From Candidatus Nanosynbacter sp. HMT-352 (GTDB lineage: Bacteria; Patescibacteriota; Saccharimonadia; Saccharimonadales; Saccharimonadaceae): a DNA stretch of 64,000 nt. The DNA is taken from the NCBI RefSeq assembly GCF_021222645.1, contig NZ_CP089520.1:372001-436000 (forward strand). The letters are read 5' to 3'. Position 1 is the stretch's first letter; each line of letters starts with the position of its first letter. Of this stretch, positions 25,981-33,740 are shown one piece after another. Under the pieces are notes generated by a model that saw nothing but the letters and a program-made list of their open reading frames with translations, searched no databases and was not told where the DNA came from. Made by a program: the position numbers and the translations under genes.

Positions 25981-26942
25981 CACTGGAGAAAATCAACAAC
26001 ACTGTGAGTAATTGAATCAACGTCCAGGCCATGCTTTTTCCATAATTCAGACATTTTGCCCGACTCGCCAAATGTATCATTAACACCAATTCGCTTCATC
26101 TTCACCGGCAAATTCTCACTAAGAACTTCTGCCACACTTGAGCCAAATCCACCAGTAATCTGCCCCTCTTCCGCCGTAATGACAGCTTGGCATTTTTGAG
26201 CCGCATCAAGCACAGCACCCTCGTCCAGCGGCTTAATCGTCGGAAAATGAATCACCTCCGCCTGAATGTCATATTCATTCGCCAGTTTTTCCGCTGCCAA
26301 CAACAATTGATAAGTCATCACGCCAGTTCCAAACAAGGCAACATCTTTGCCGCGCCTCAACGTATAGCTTTTTCCAATCTCAAAAGTAGATTGATTTAGG
26401 AATAACGCCGTTTTTTCTCTTGGCAATCTTACGTAGTTTGGGCGTTTATCTCCAGCCATTGCCGCCGCCATTAGCTTGGCCTCATTAGCATCACCGGGCG
26501 CCAAAACCACCATATTAGGCAAACTTCTCATCAGCGCAATATCTTCCAGCATTTGATGTGTCGCACCGTCCGGACCGACATTAAGCCCCGCATGAGAACC
26601 GACCAGCTTGACCGGCTGATTATTTAAGCAAATCGTCGTGCGAATCTGCTCCCAGTTGCGACCCGGGCTAAACGCCGCATAACTGGCTGCAAAAGGAATA
26701 TTACCCATAGCCGCCAGTCCAGACGCCACGGTTACCAAATTTTGCTCCGCCACGCCAACTTCAATTGCCCGCGGATGTCCAATTTCTTTATCAAATTGAC
26801 CAAAGCCAACACTTTCCATTAAATCCGCACTCAGCGCCACCACCAAATTATTCTTCTTCGCAATATCAACCAAGCCTTCGCCAAAACCAACGCGAATTGC
26901 CGCAAGTTCTGAATTCTGCCAATTTTCCATTAAGAAACTCAT
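25980..26942 (-). CDS. Transketolase, C-terminal subunit
   Basis: Carries the pyrimidine-binding and C-terminal domains of transketolase (about 320 residues). AIEVGVAEQNLVTVASGLA contains the Glu that activates thiamine diphosphate, and VGSHAGLNVGPDGATHQ is typical. It works with the separate N-terminal subunit encoded upstream, exchanging two-carbon units in the non-oxidative pentose phosphate pathway. Its ATG overlaps the stop of the N-terminal subunit gene by 4 nt (ATGA), ensuring equal production of the two halves. Confidence 0.95.
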   Translation of the reverse strand: MSFLMENWQNSELAAIRVGFGEGLVDIAKKNNLVVALSADLMESVGFGQFDKEIGHPRAIEVGVAEQNLVTVASGLAAMGNIPFAASYAAFSPGRNWEQIRTTICLNNQPVKLVGSHAGLNVGPDGATHQMLEDIALMRSLPNMVVLAPGDANEAKLMAAAMAGDKRPNYVRLPREKTALFLNQSTFEIGKSYTLRRGKDVALFGTGVMTYQLLLAAEKLANEYDIQAEVIHFPTIKPLDEGAVLDAAQKCQAVITAEEGQITGGFGSSVAEVLSENLPVKMKRIGVNDTFGESGKMSELWKKHGLDVDSITHSVVDFLQ

Positions 26943-27775
26943 TCACCACTCCCTTCACTTAATTGAGAAAGCGCCTGATTTGCCTGATCGGCGTTAGGAG
27001 ATTTTCCATGCCAATGGTAGTCATATTCCATAAAATCAACACCACGACCAGGAACTGTATGTGCAATTATCACACTAGGCTGACGAGAGATCTTAGCCTT
27101 ATCAATCGCCTGAATTATCGACGAATGATTATGCCCGTCAATCTCCTGCACATCCCAGCCAAAACTTCGCCATTTGTCCGCCAAATCACCTAACGGCATC
27201 ACCTTTTCCGTATCGCCACCAATCTGAATATTATTTCGATCAATAATCGTAATCAAATTCGACAAATTATATTTTTTTGCAAACATCGCCGCTTCCCAAA
27301 TATTCCCCTCGTCAAGCTCGCCATCACCCAAGCTGCAGTAAACGAATCGCTCAGAATTGCCGCCCAAATATTGTAGTGAATACGCCATGCCGGCCGCCTG
27401 ACTTAGACCGCACCCCAAAGGACCGCTAGTCGTTTCAATTCCCGGTAAACTGCCGCGTTCTGGATGACCTTGAAGCTTGGAACCAAATTTTCGCAAATTA
27501 GCCAACTCTTTTTTATCGAAAAATCCCCGCTCCGCCAGCGTGGCATATAAAAGTGGCGCATAATGACCGTTGCTCATCACGAAAATATCCCGATCTTCCC
27601 AATTAGGATTCTCAGGATCTAGTTGCATGGCGTGAAAATATAAAACCGCCATAACGTCAGCAAAACCCAAACACCCAGCAGAATGACCCGAACTAGCCGC
27701 CGATAATTCGCGAATAACAGATCGACGTAATTTCTGTGATATTTTCTTCAATTTCACTATTTGGTCGACATTCAT
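26939..27775 (-). CDS. Transketolase, N-terminal subunit
   Basis: The thiamine-diphosphate-binding half of transketolase (278 residues). Seen: AASSGHSAGCLGFADVMAVLYF, SNGHYAPLLYA, GPLGCGLSQAAGMA, and GDGELDEGNIWEAAMFA with the Mg/diphosphate-binding GDG...N motif, then IIDRNNIQIGG. Split transketolases are common in archaea and many bacteria including Patescibacteria. Its ATG overlaps the rpe stop by one base. Confidence 0.95.
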   Translation of the reverse strand: MNVDQIVKLKKISQKLRRSVIRELSAASSGHSAGCLGFADVMAVLYFHAMQLDPENPNWEDRDIFVMSNGHYAPLLYATLAERGFFDKKELANLRKFGSKLQGHPERGSLPGIETTSGPLGCGLSQAAGMAYSLQYLGGNSERFVYCSLGDGELDEGNIWEAAMFAKKYNLSNLITIIDRNNIQIGGDTEKVMPLGDLADKWRSFGWDVQEIDGHNHSSIIQAIDKAKISRQPSVIIAHTVPGRGVDFMEYDYHWHGKSPNADQANQALSQLSEGSGE

Positions 27776-28425
27776 TAAAGCACACTCGTTTTATTAATCT
27801 CCTGCTGCAATCTGGAGAAAATAGCACGAGGATCTGATGATTTCTGAATAACGCCGCCAACGTTCAGAACGTTGACACCGCCCTGAACCAAACTGTACGC
27901 ATTATCTACAGCCACTCCACCATCCCAACCGATTTCTACATTGGGATTAATAGCTTTAATAAGTCGTATTTTTTCTAGTTGCATAAGACTAGCAGTTCCG
28001 CCAAATCGCCCTAACTCACCGCTAAAAATCATCACATGATCTGCTAACTTTATCAATTCCTCAACCGTTCGCGGAACCGTCGGCTTTAGTAGCGCTAATC
28101 CCGCCATAATTCCAGCTTGACGAATCTGCATAAGCGCAGTCTTCACATCCCCCGTCGCCTCTGCGTGAATAATAATCATATGCGGCCTTAAGGCAATCAA
28201 CTTCGGAACATACTCAGCAACATCATTAACCATTGCGTGAATATCAATCATCCAACCCTCCGGCGCCCACAATTCAGGAATTCCAACAGTCAAAGTTGGA
28301 GCAAATTCGCCATCAGAAATATCAATATGCACACGCTCAACAAGCCCAGTTATCTTATCAACCTGCTCTTTATATTGTTCGGCATTTTCTGCCAAAATTG
28401 CCGGTGCGATTACAGAATTACTCAT
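27775..28425 (-). CDS. rpe: Ribulose-phosphate 3-epimerase family protein
   Basis: A TIM-barrel enzyme that interconverts ribulose-5-phosphate and xylulose-5-phosphate. Seen: VIAPAILAENAEQY at the N-terminus, VHIDISDGEFAPT (catalytic Asp), DIHAMVND in place of the usual DvHLMv, and IGWDGGVAVDNAYSL with the second catalytic Asp. It is a little divergent (216 residues) but in the right context between rpiB and transketolase. The start overlaps the rpiB stop by 4 nt. Confidence 0.88.
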   Translation of the reverse strand: MSNSVIAPAILAENAEQYKEQVDKITGLVERVHIDISDGEFAPTLTVGIPELWAPEGWMIDIHAMVNDVAEYVPKLIALRPHMIIIHAEATGDVKTALMQIRQAGIMAGLALLKPTVPRTVEELIKLADHVMIFSGELGRFGGTASLMQLEKIRLIKAINPNVEIGWDGGVAVDNAYSLVQGGVNVLNVGGVIQKSSDPRAIFSRLQQEINKTSVL

Positions 28426-28874
28426 GACAATTCATCCAATTGCGCATTACGCCTATTAAATCGCGGGGCATTCGCATAGGGGGTGTTCAGCCATGTTTCC
28501 ACAATTCCCTTCCATGCTGATTCGTTATCTTCCAAAACTCGCGCAGGCAAACATAAAACATTCGAATCGTTATCTTGGCGCGTCATTTTTGCCTCAAACG
28601 CATCCCAAATCACGCTAGCTCGGATTCCCTTAAAGCGGTTCGCCGCCATACACATTCCCTGTCCACCGCCGCAAATTAATATCGCACGCGGATCTTCGCT
28701 ATCATCGCCAATAACCTTCAACGCCGCCGCCTGCGCAAATTGCGGAAAATCGTCATCAGGATTTAATTCTACACCGCCAACGTCTTGCACGTCATAGCCA
28801 TTCTTAACCAAATAGGCAAAAACTTTTTCTTTCAGCATAAAACCGCGGTGATCGGAACCTAGATAAATCTTCAT
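28422..28874 (-). CDS. rpiB: Ribose-5-phosphate isomerase B
   Basis: Interconverts ribose-5-phosphate and ribulose-5-phosphate. GSDHRGFMLKE at the N-terminus, ICGGGQGMCMAANRFKGIRA with the active-site Cys, and NDSNVLCLPARVL are all family hallmarks; 150 residues is normal. First gene of the rpiB-rpe-tktN-tktC unit: TTGCAG, 16-nt spacer and TATAAT on the minus strand, with 7 nt between the -10 and the ATG, so a leaderless operon mRNA whose promoter overlaps the end of gap. Confidence 0.95.
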   Translation of the reverse strand: MKIYLGSDHRGFMLKEKVFAYLVKNGYDVQDVGGVELNPDDDFPQFAQAAALKVIGDDSEDPRAILICGGGQGMCMAANRFKGIRASVIWDAFEAKMTRQDNDSNVLCLPARVLEDNESAWKGIVETWLNTPYANAPRFNRRNAQLDELS

Positions 28875-28891
28875 ACTTCTTATTATAATGG

Positions 28892-29914
28892 TTATGCTTG
28901 ATTCTGCAAATAATATCCGACGTCAGCTACCAACTCGACCAAGCGGTTAGAATAGCCCCACTCATTGTCATACCAAACCATAACCTTGATCAGATTACCA
29001 CCAACTACCTTCGTCAACGGAAGATCGACAATCCCCGAATATGAATTACCGATAAAATCACGGCTCACCAAAGGTTCCTCAGAAACACCCAAAATGCCTT
29101 GATAGAAATTACTCTGGGCGGCTTTTTTGAACGCGTCATTTACCTGCTCGACAGTTACATCTTTCCTAAGAAGCGCCGTCACGTCGCTAAGCGACACCAC
29201 TGGAGTCGGTACACGCACGCTAAGCCCGTCAAATTTTCCAGTTAATTGCGGTAAGGTTTTAGTTACAGCAATTGCGGCGCCAGTCGTAGTCGGGACAATG
29301 TTTTCGGCAGCGTTGCGACCTTCTCTAAGATCCTTGGATGGCGCATCTTGAAGCTTTTGGCTAGCCGTATAGCTATGCACCGTCGTTAACATTGACTTTT
29401 CAACGCCAAACTCCGCATCCAAAATCGCCATAACCGCGCCCAGAGAATTGGTCGTACAACTAGCATTAGACACGATTGGTGTCGCGTTTTTTACCTTGTC
29501 ATCGTTAGTTCCTAAAACAATTGTATCGACTCCCTCAGACTTCGTCGGACCACTGATAACCACACGCTTTGCACCAGCCGTTAAGTGCTTGCCCGCGCCA
29601 TCTTTATCGGTGAAAAATCCTGTCGATTCAATCACCACATCAATATTCAAATCTCGCCACGGCAGATTTTCTGGATCTTTCTCAGCCAGCACCTTAACCG
29701 ACTTACCTTCAATAATCAGCTCGTTTTCCGTAAAATCAACTTGACGTCCGTACTCACCGTAATTGCTATCATGCTTCAACAAATACGCCAAAGTTTTCGT
29801 GTCAGTTAAATCATTGATCGCGACAATTTCTAAGTCACTTCGCTCGTTAGCAATCTTAAACGCATTGCGTCCGATTCGCCCGAAGCCGTTAATTGCTATT
29901 CTTGTTACAGCCAT
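28892..29914 (-). CDS. gap: Glyceraldehyde-3-phosphate dehydrogenase, type I
   Basis: Oxidises glyceraldehyde-3-phosphate with NAD and phosphate in glycolysis. INGFGRIGRNAFKIA is the NAD-binding start, SNASCTTNSLGAV carries the nucleophilic Cys, and WYDNEWGYSNRLVEL closes the protein. Length 340, normal. A GGGAGGG Shine-Dalgarno precedes the ATG. Its promoter region is shared head-to-head with the leaderless promoter of the Rel gene. Confidence 0.98.
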   Translation of the reverse strand: MAVTRIAINGFGRIGRNAFKIANERSDLEIVAINDLTDTKTLAYLLKHDSNYGEYGRQVDFTENELIIEGKSVKVLAEKDPENLPWRDLNIDVVIESTGFFTDKDGAGKHLTAGAKRVVISGPTKSEGVDTIVLGTNDDKVKNATPIVSNASCTTNSLGAVMAILDAEFGVEKSMLTTVHSYTASQKLQDAPSKDLREGRNAAENIVPTTTGAAIAVTKTLPQLTGKFDGLSVRVPTPVVSLSDVTALLRKDVTVEQVNDAFKKAAQSNFYQGILGVSEEPLVSRDFIGNSYSGIVDLPLTKVVGGNLIKVMVWYDNEWGYSNRLVELVADVGYYLQNQA

Positions 29915-29984
29915 ATCGCCCTCCCTGTTAGATATTTTCGCTTTAGCTTTTCTTAATTATACTACAAAGTTGTATAATATAAAC

Positions 29985-31502
29985 ATGACGCGCGAAGAGT
30001 TATTGTCAATCGCTGAGCAAAAATACGACGAAGTACCAGTATTGGTTTTAGCAAGCGCAATCGATTACGCCACGGAAAAGCACATTAGACAAAAGCGCAA
30101 AAGTGGCGAGCCATACATTAATCACCCATTGGCGGTGGCGGGAATTCTAATTGAATGGGGTATGGATATTGATACGGTTGTGGCGGGAGTTCTGCACGAC
30201 ACCGTTGAAGATACCGACGCAACTCTGGATGAACTAGAAAGTTTATTTGGCCGTGACGTAGCTTTCTTAGTTGACGGAGTAACCAAAGTTTCACAAGCCC
30301 GGGCCGGGATGCGAAATTTGGATAGTTATTTACCACACACGAAGGACAATTTAACCAAGTTAATGATTGCCGTGGGCGAAGATGTGCGCGTGATAATTAT
30401 CAAGCTAGCCGACCGCCTGCACAACATGCGAACCTTGCAATTTATGACGCCAGAAAAGCAGAAAAAAATTGCCAGAGAAACAATTGAAGTTTTTGCGCCG
30501 CTGGCCGACCGCTTAAATATGGGGCGAGTTCGCGTTCAATTGGAAGAGCTGAGTTTTAGATATTTGATGCCGAAAGCTTTCCAGGAAACCAAAAATTTGA
30601 TGGACAGTCGACTGAAAAAGTCACAACGAAAATTGGATCACGTTCGTCGTGAAGTTGAAGCGCGACTAAAAGCGGAAAAGCTGGTTTTCCAGATGGACGG
30701 ACGCGTTAAGAGCGTTTATAGTCTGTTTAAGAAATTGGACAAAGTTGGTGATATTGATAAGATTTATGATTTGATTGCCCTAAGAATAATTGTCGATGAT
30801 TTATCAACTGGATATTTGGTTCTGGGAATTCTGCATGACATGTATCAGCCGATGTACGAGAGGATTAAAGATTATGTTGCCAATCCAAAACCAAATGGCT
30901 ATCAAAGCTTGCATACAACCGTGCAAACTCCGAGCGGACAAATTGTCGAGTTCCAGATCCGAACCAAAGAAATGCACGAATACGCCGAGCGTGGATTAGC
31001 GGCTAGTTTCCATTACAATGAGCAAAAATTGACCGACGCCTATAAAAAAGGAAAAATCGGAACTATGCCAGCCGATTTGTCATGGATTCGCGAACTTCAA
31101 GAAGCCGCCGCTTTAATTAGCGAAGGAAAGCGATTCGACTCCAACAAATTCCGAATGAAGCTATTTTCCGACAGGATTTTCGTATATTCACCAAAGGGCG
31201 ATATTTACGATTTACCTCGCGGAGCATTTCCCTTGGATTACGCCTACCGAATTCATTCCGATATCGCGGCGCGCGCAAGCGGATTTAAGATCAATGGCGT
31301 GATGAAGCCGTTCAATTACAAATTACAGCACGGCGACACAATTGAAGTTTTAACAAGTAAGTCCGCTCATCCAAAACCAGATTGGCGAGACGTCATAATT
31401 ACGCCACACGCCAAAGATAAACTACGCTTACAATTATCCCGCTCAAACAGCATCTTACAACAATTAACTGGCGGCGTCTCCTCGTTCTTCCGATACAAGT
31501 AA
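29985..31502 (+). CDS. RelA/SpoT-family (p)ppGpp synthetase/hydrolase, no ACT domain
   Basis: Makes and degrades the alarmone (p)ppGpp. HD hydrolase domain with intact motifs (YINHPLAVAGIL, VLHDTVEDT, IIIKLADRLHNMRTL), synthetase domain (GRVKSVYSLFKKL, LIALRIIV, NPKPNGYQSLHT, FQIRTKEMHEYAE), and a TGS domain (IFVYSPKGDIYDLP). The protein stops soon after the TGS at 505 residues, lacking the zinc-finger/ACT regulatory end of long Rel proteins. The ATG at 29985 is chosen because TATAAT (29973-29978) ends 6 nt before it; upstream in-frame codons would precede the transcript. Confidence 0.95.
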   Translation: MTREELLSIAEQKYDEVPVLVLASAIDYATEKHIRQKRKSGEPYINHPLAVAGILIEWGMDIDTVVAGVLHDTVEDTDATLDELESLFGRDVAFLVDGVTKVSQARAGMRNLDSYLPHTKDNLTKLMIAVGEDVRVIIIKLADRLHNMRTLQFMTPEKQKKIARETIEVFAPLADRLNMGRVRVQLEELSFRYLMPKAFQETKNLMDSRLKKSQRKLDHVRREVEARLKAEKLVFQMDGRVKSVYSLFKKLDKVGDIDKIYDLIALRIIVDDLSTGYLVLGILHDMYQPMYERIKDYVANPKPNGYQSLHTTVQTPSGQIVEFQIRTKEMHEYAERGLAASFHYNEQKLTDAYKKGKIGTMPADLSWIRELQEAAALISEGKRFDSNKFRMKLFSDRIFVYSPKGDIYDLPRGAFPLDYAYRIHSDIAARASGFKINGVMKPFNYKLQHGDTIEVLTSKSAHPKPDWRDVIITPHAKDKLRLQLSRSNSILQQLTGGVSSFFRYK

Positions 31503-31544
31503 CGCTCGCCAGTCTCTCCGTTTTAATCGATAATCAAACGCGAT

Positions 31545-32075
31545 TTATTTTTCATTCCAACGAGTAATTGACTCGCGGATAATTTGCTTTGCTCGTTCTA
31601 CATCACCAAAGCCCTTAACTATTGTTGAACCAGGCTTCTTCAAATCCTTGTAGTGGTTGAAATGATGTTCAATTTGTTTCAACAATTGTGAAGGTAGGTC
31701 TTCTAGTGAGTTGATTGTGTTGCCAGTGTTTCGGTCGTCGGCTGGCACAACGATAACCTTGTCGTCAACTTCATTATCGTCAACAAATTCCAACACGCCG
31801 ATAACCTTTGCTTCCATAAAAATACCAGTCGTCAACGGTTCGTCGGTGATAATTAGCGCGTCCAATTCGTCGCCATCTTCATCCAAAGTTTGTGGAATGA
31901 AACCGTAGTTTGTTGGCTTTGCAAAAATAGCTGGCTCAACACGATCCAACTGCATCACTGCAAGCTCACGGTTCCACTCGATCTTATGACTTGATCCCTG
32001 TGGAATCTCAACAACTACATTTACGATGCCGTTTTCGACATCACCAGGTGTTAAAATTTGATTAAAATCTGCCAT
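31545..32075 (-). CDS. ppa: Inorganic pyrophosphatase
   Basis: Hydrolyses pyrophosphate to phosphate in the cytoplasm. FNQILTPGDVENG, EIPQGSSHKIEWN, NYGFIPQTLDEDGDELDALI and VPADDRN follow the soluble family I pattern, with the metal-binding Asp cluster in DEDGDELD. The ATG at 32075 gives 176 residues, the standard length, and has GAGGAG 7 nt upstream; a longer upstream reading would run into trxB. Last gene of the FKBP-trxB-ppa unit. Confidence 0.97.
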   Translation of the reverse strand: MADFNQILTPGDVENGIVNVVVEIPQGSSHKIEWNRELAVMQLDRVEPAIFAKPTNYGFIPQTLDEDGDELDALIITDEPLTTGIFMEAKVIGVLEFVDDNEVDDKVIVVPADDRNTGNTINSLEDLPSQLLKQIEHHFNHYKDLKKPGSTIVKGFGDVERAKQIIRESITRWNEK

Positions 32076-32079
32076 CTTT

Positions 32080-33012
32080 TTACTCCTCTCTGGCCTTTTC
32101 TTGTAAATATTCACGAATCTGCAGCGCTGCCACCGCACCTTCACCAACTGCCGAAGCGATTTGCATAGTTGCCCCCGAGCGTACATCACCAGAAGCAAAA
32201 ACGCCAGGAATATTAGTGTGCAAATGTTCGTCAGTAATGATGTGTCCGCCCAAATCCAGCTCAACGTCCGAGTCTGTCAGGAATTGTGTGTTTGGAATTA
32301 GCCCAATAAATACGAATAATCCATCAGCAGTAAATTCTTTCTGCTCGCCGTTTTGGGTCGATTTAACGCCGTAAAACTTATCGTCCTTGACAATAACTTC
32401 ATCAGTCGTCGCACCGATGTGAACGGTAATTTTTCCATCATCGACATACTTTTGCAAATCTTTTTGCAAAATATCACTGGCGCGCAATTTACTGCGAACC
32501 AACAGATCAATATGACTAGCGTACCGCGTCAAAAATATCGCTTCCTGCACGGCAGAATTTCCACCGCCAACAACGATTAAATTTTTATCCCGATAAAACG
32601 CGCCATCACAAGTCGCACAGTAATGCACGCCTCGACCATATAATTCGTCTTCGCCAGGAACGCCTAATTTGCGGTGATTTGAGCCAGTCGCTAGCAAAAC
32701 TGACTTCGCGCGAATAGATTGACCGTCAATTGTCAGCTCCAACCCGCCATCAACTTGCTTCAATTCCGTCACGTCACCATACTCAATCTTCGCACCAAAT
32801 CGCTCCGCCTGTTGTTGCAATTCAGACGCCAGCTTCATTCCCGTAACGCCCTCAGCAAATCCAGGATAATTGTCAATTTGATCAGTAATCGCTGCCATTC
32901 CACCGACCACGCCACGCTCATATAATGTCGTGTCGACATCTTCGCGCGACAAGTAAATTGCCGCCGTTAACGCGCTTGGGCCAGCGCCAACAATAATAAC
33001 ATCTTTAGACAT
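32080..33012 (-). CDS. trxB: Thioredoxin reductase
   Basis: FAD- and NAD(P)H-dependent reductase of thioredoxin. VIIGAGPSALTAAIYL is the FAD site, HYCATCDGAFY holds the redox CxxC pair, VVGGGNSAVQEAIFL the NAD(P)H site, and FASGDVRSGATMQIASAVGEGAVAA (shown in parts: FASGDVRSG, ASAVGEGAVA) the second FAD motif. 310 residues. Its start overlaps the FKBP gene end by 8 bp. Confidence 0.96.
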   Translation of the reverse strand: MSKDVIIVGAGPSALTAAIYLSREDVDTTLYERGVVGGMAAITDQIDNYPGFAEGVTGMKLASELQQQAERFGAKIEYGDVTELKQVDGGLELTIDGQSIRAKSVLLATGSNHRKLGVPGEDELYGRGVHYCATCDGAFYRDKNLIVVGGGNSAVQEAIFLTRYASHIDLLVRSKLRASDILQKDLQKYVDDGKITVHIGATTDEVIVKDDKFYGVKSTQNGEQKEFTADGLFVFIGLIPNTQFLTDSDVELDLGGHIITDEHLHTNIPGVFASGDVRSGATMQIASAVGEGAVAALQIREYLQEKAREE

Positions 33013-33682
33013 TGAAACCTCGCGATCGATAATATTGCTTCATCACTTCTGGCATTTCTGGCTCTGGAATATCAGCTGGCTTTTCAATAGCCATCACCAC
33101 AAACTTAAGCGGAGAATTTGCAGGAATTTTATCACCCTGAGCTTTGTCGCCGTAAGCCTTGTTGGCTGGAATTGTTAATTCACGCACACCGCCAATTTTC
33201 ATACCAATCAAGCCCTCTTTCCAGCCCTGAATAACCGCGGTATTTGCCGGGCCATCCATATTGAGCGGAGCTTTCAATTTGCCGTCAGCGATTGATTGAT
33301 CGAAAATCTCACCTTTTGCATTCCAGCCAATGTAGTAAACAGCCAACTTGGTGTCGTCCTTAACCTCAGCGCCTTCACCCTCGACCAAATCTTCCTTAAC
33401 AAGCTCTTTCACGTCACCAGCTTCAAACGCGCCAACTCGTGAGCTAAACTCAGAAAACTTGCCGTAATATTTTTGACTCAATTCATTAGCCTGAGCCTCT
33501 ACTTTCTTTTTTCGCTCGTCAGTAGCCTTGGCGTATTCATTCTTAGCTTTCTCAAACGCTGCCTGGTCTTTGGCTTCATTTCCAGGCGCTACCATCATAG
33601 CGACAAATCCGCCAACGGTCCCCAAAAACATCATGCCGGCAATAACCCAAATACCTATTCTCTGGCCTTTTGTAGTTGCCAT
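33005..33682 (-). CDS. Membrane-anchored FKBP-type peptidyl-prolyl isomerase
   Basis: One N-terminal membrane segment (WVIAGMMFLGTVGGFVAMMV) followed by a charged, helical spacer of about 45 residues and a C-terminal FKBP domain (about 100-210): DTKLAVYYIGW, GEIFDQSI, VIQGWKEGLIGMKIGGVREL, IPANKAYGDKA, PLKFVVMAIE. It probably assists folding of secreted proteins on the outer face of the membrane. GGAGG lies 5 nt upstream of the ATG. First gene of a unit with trxB and ppa. Confidence 0.93.
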   Translation of the reverse strand: MATTKGQRIGIWVIAGMMFLGTVGGFVAMMVAPGNEAKDQAAFEKAKNEYAKATDERKKKVEAQANELSQKYYGKFSEFSSRVGAFEAGDVKELVKEDLVEGEGAEVKDDTKLAVYYIGWNAKGEIFDQSIADGKLKAPLNMDGPANTAVIQGWKEGLIGMKIGGVRELTIPANKAYGDKAQGDKIPANSPLKFVVMAIEKPADIPEPEMPEVMKQYYRSRGFNV

Positions 33683-33740
33683 ATTCCTCCTTTATTTACT
33701 TTTCAATTATAGCAATTTTTATCAAGCACAACAAATCACA

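Noticed and set aside
27831..27850. CTGATGA in the rpe region as another hammerhead core
   Set aside because: No stem II or GAAA follows, and it lies within coding sequence.
29763..29984. An N-terminal extension of the Rel protein
   Set aside because: The upstream frame runs antisense through gap and precedes the TATAAT promoter; the protein family starts at 29985.
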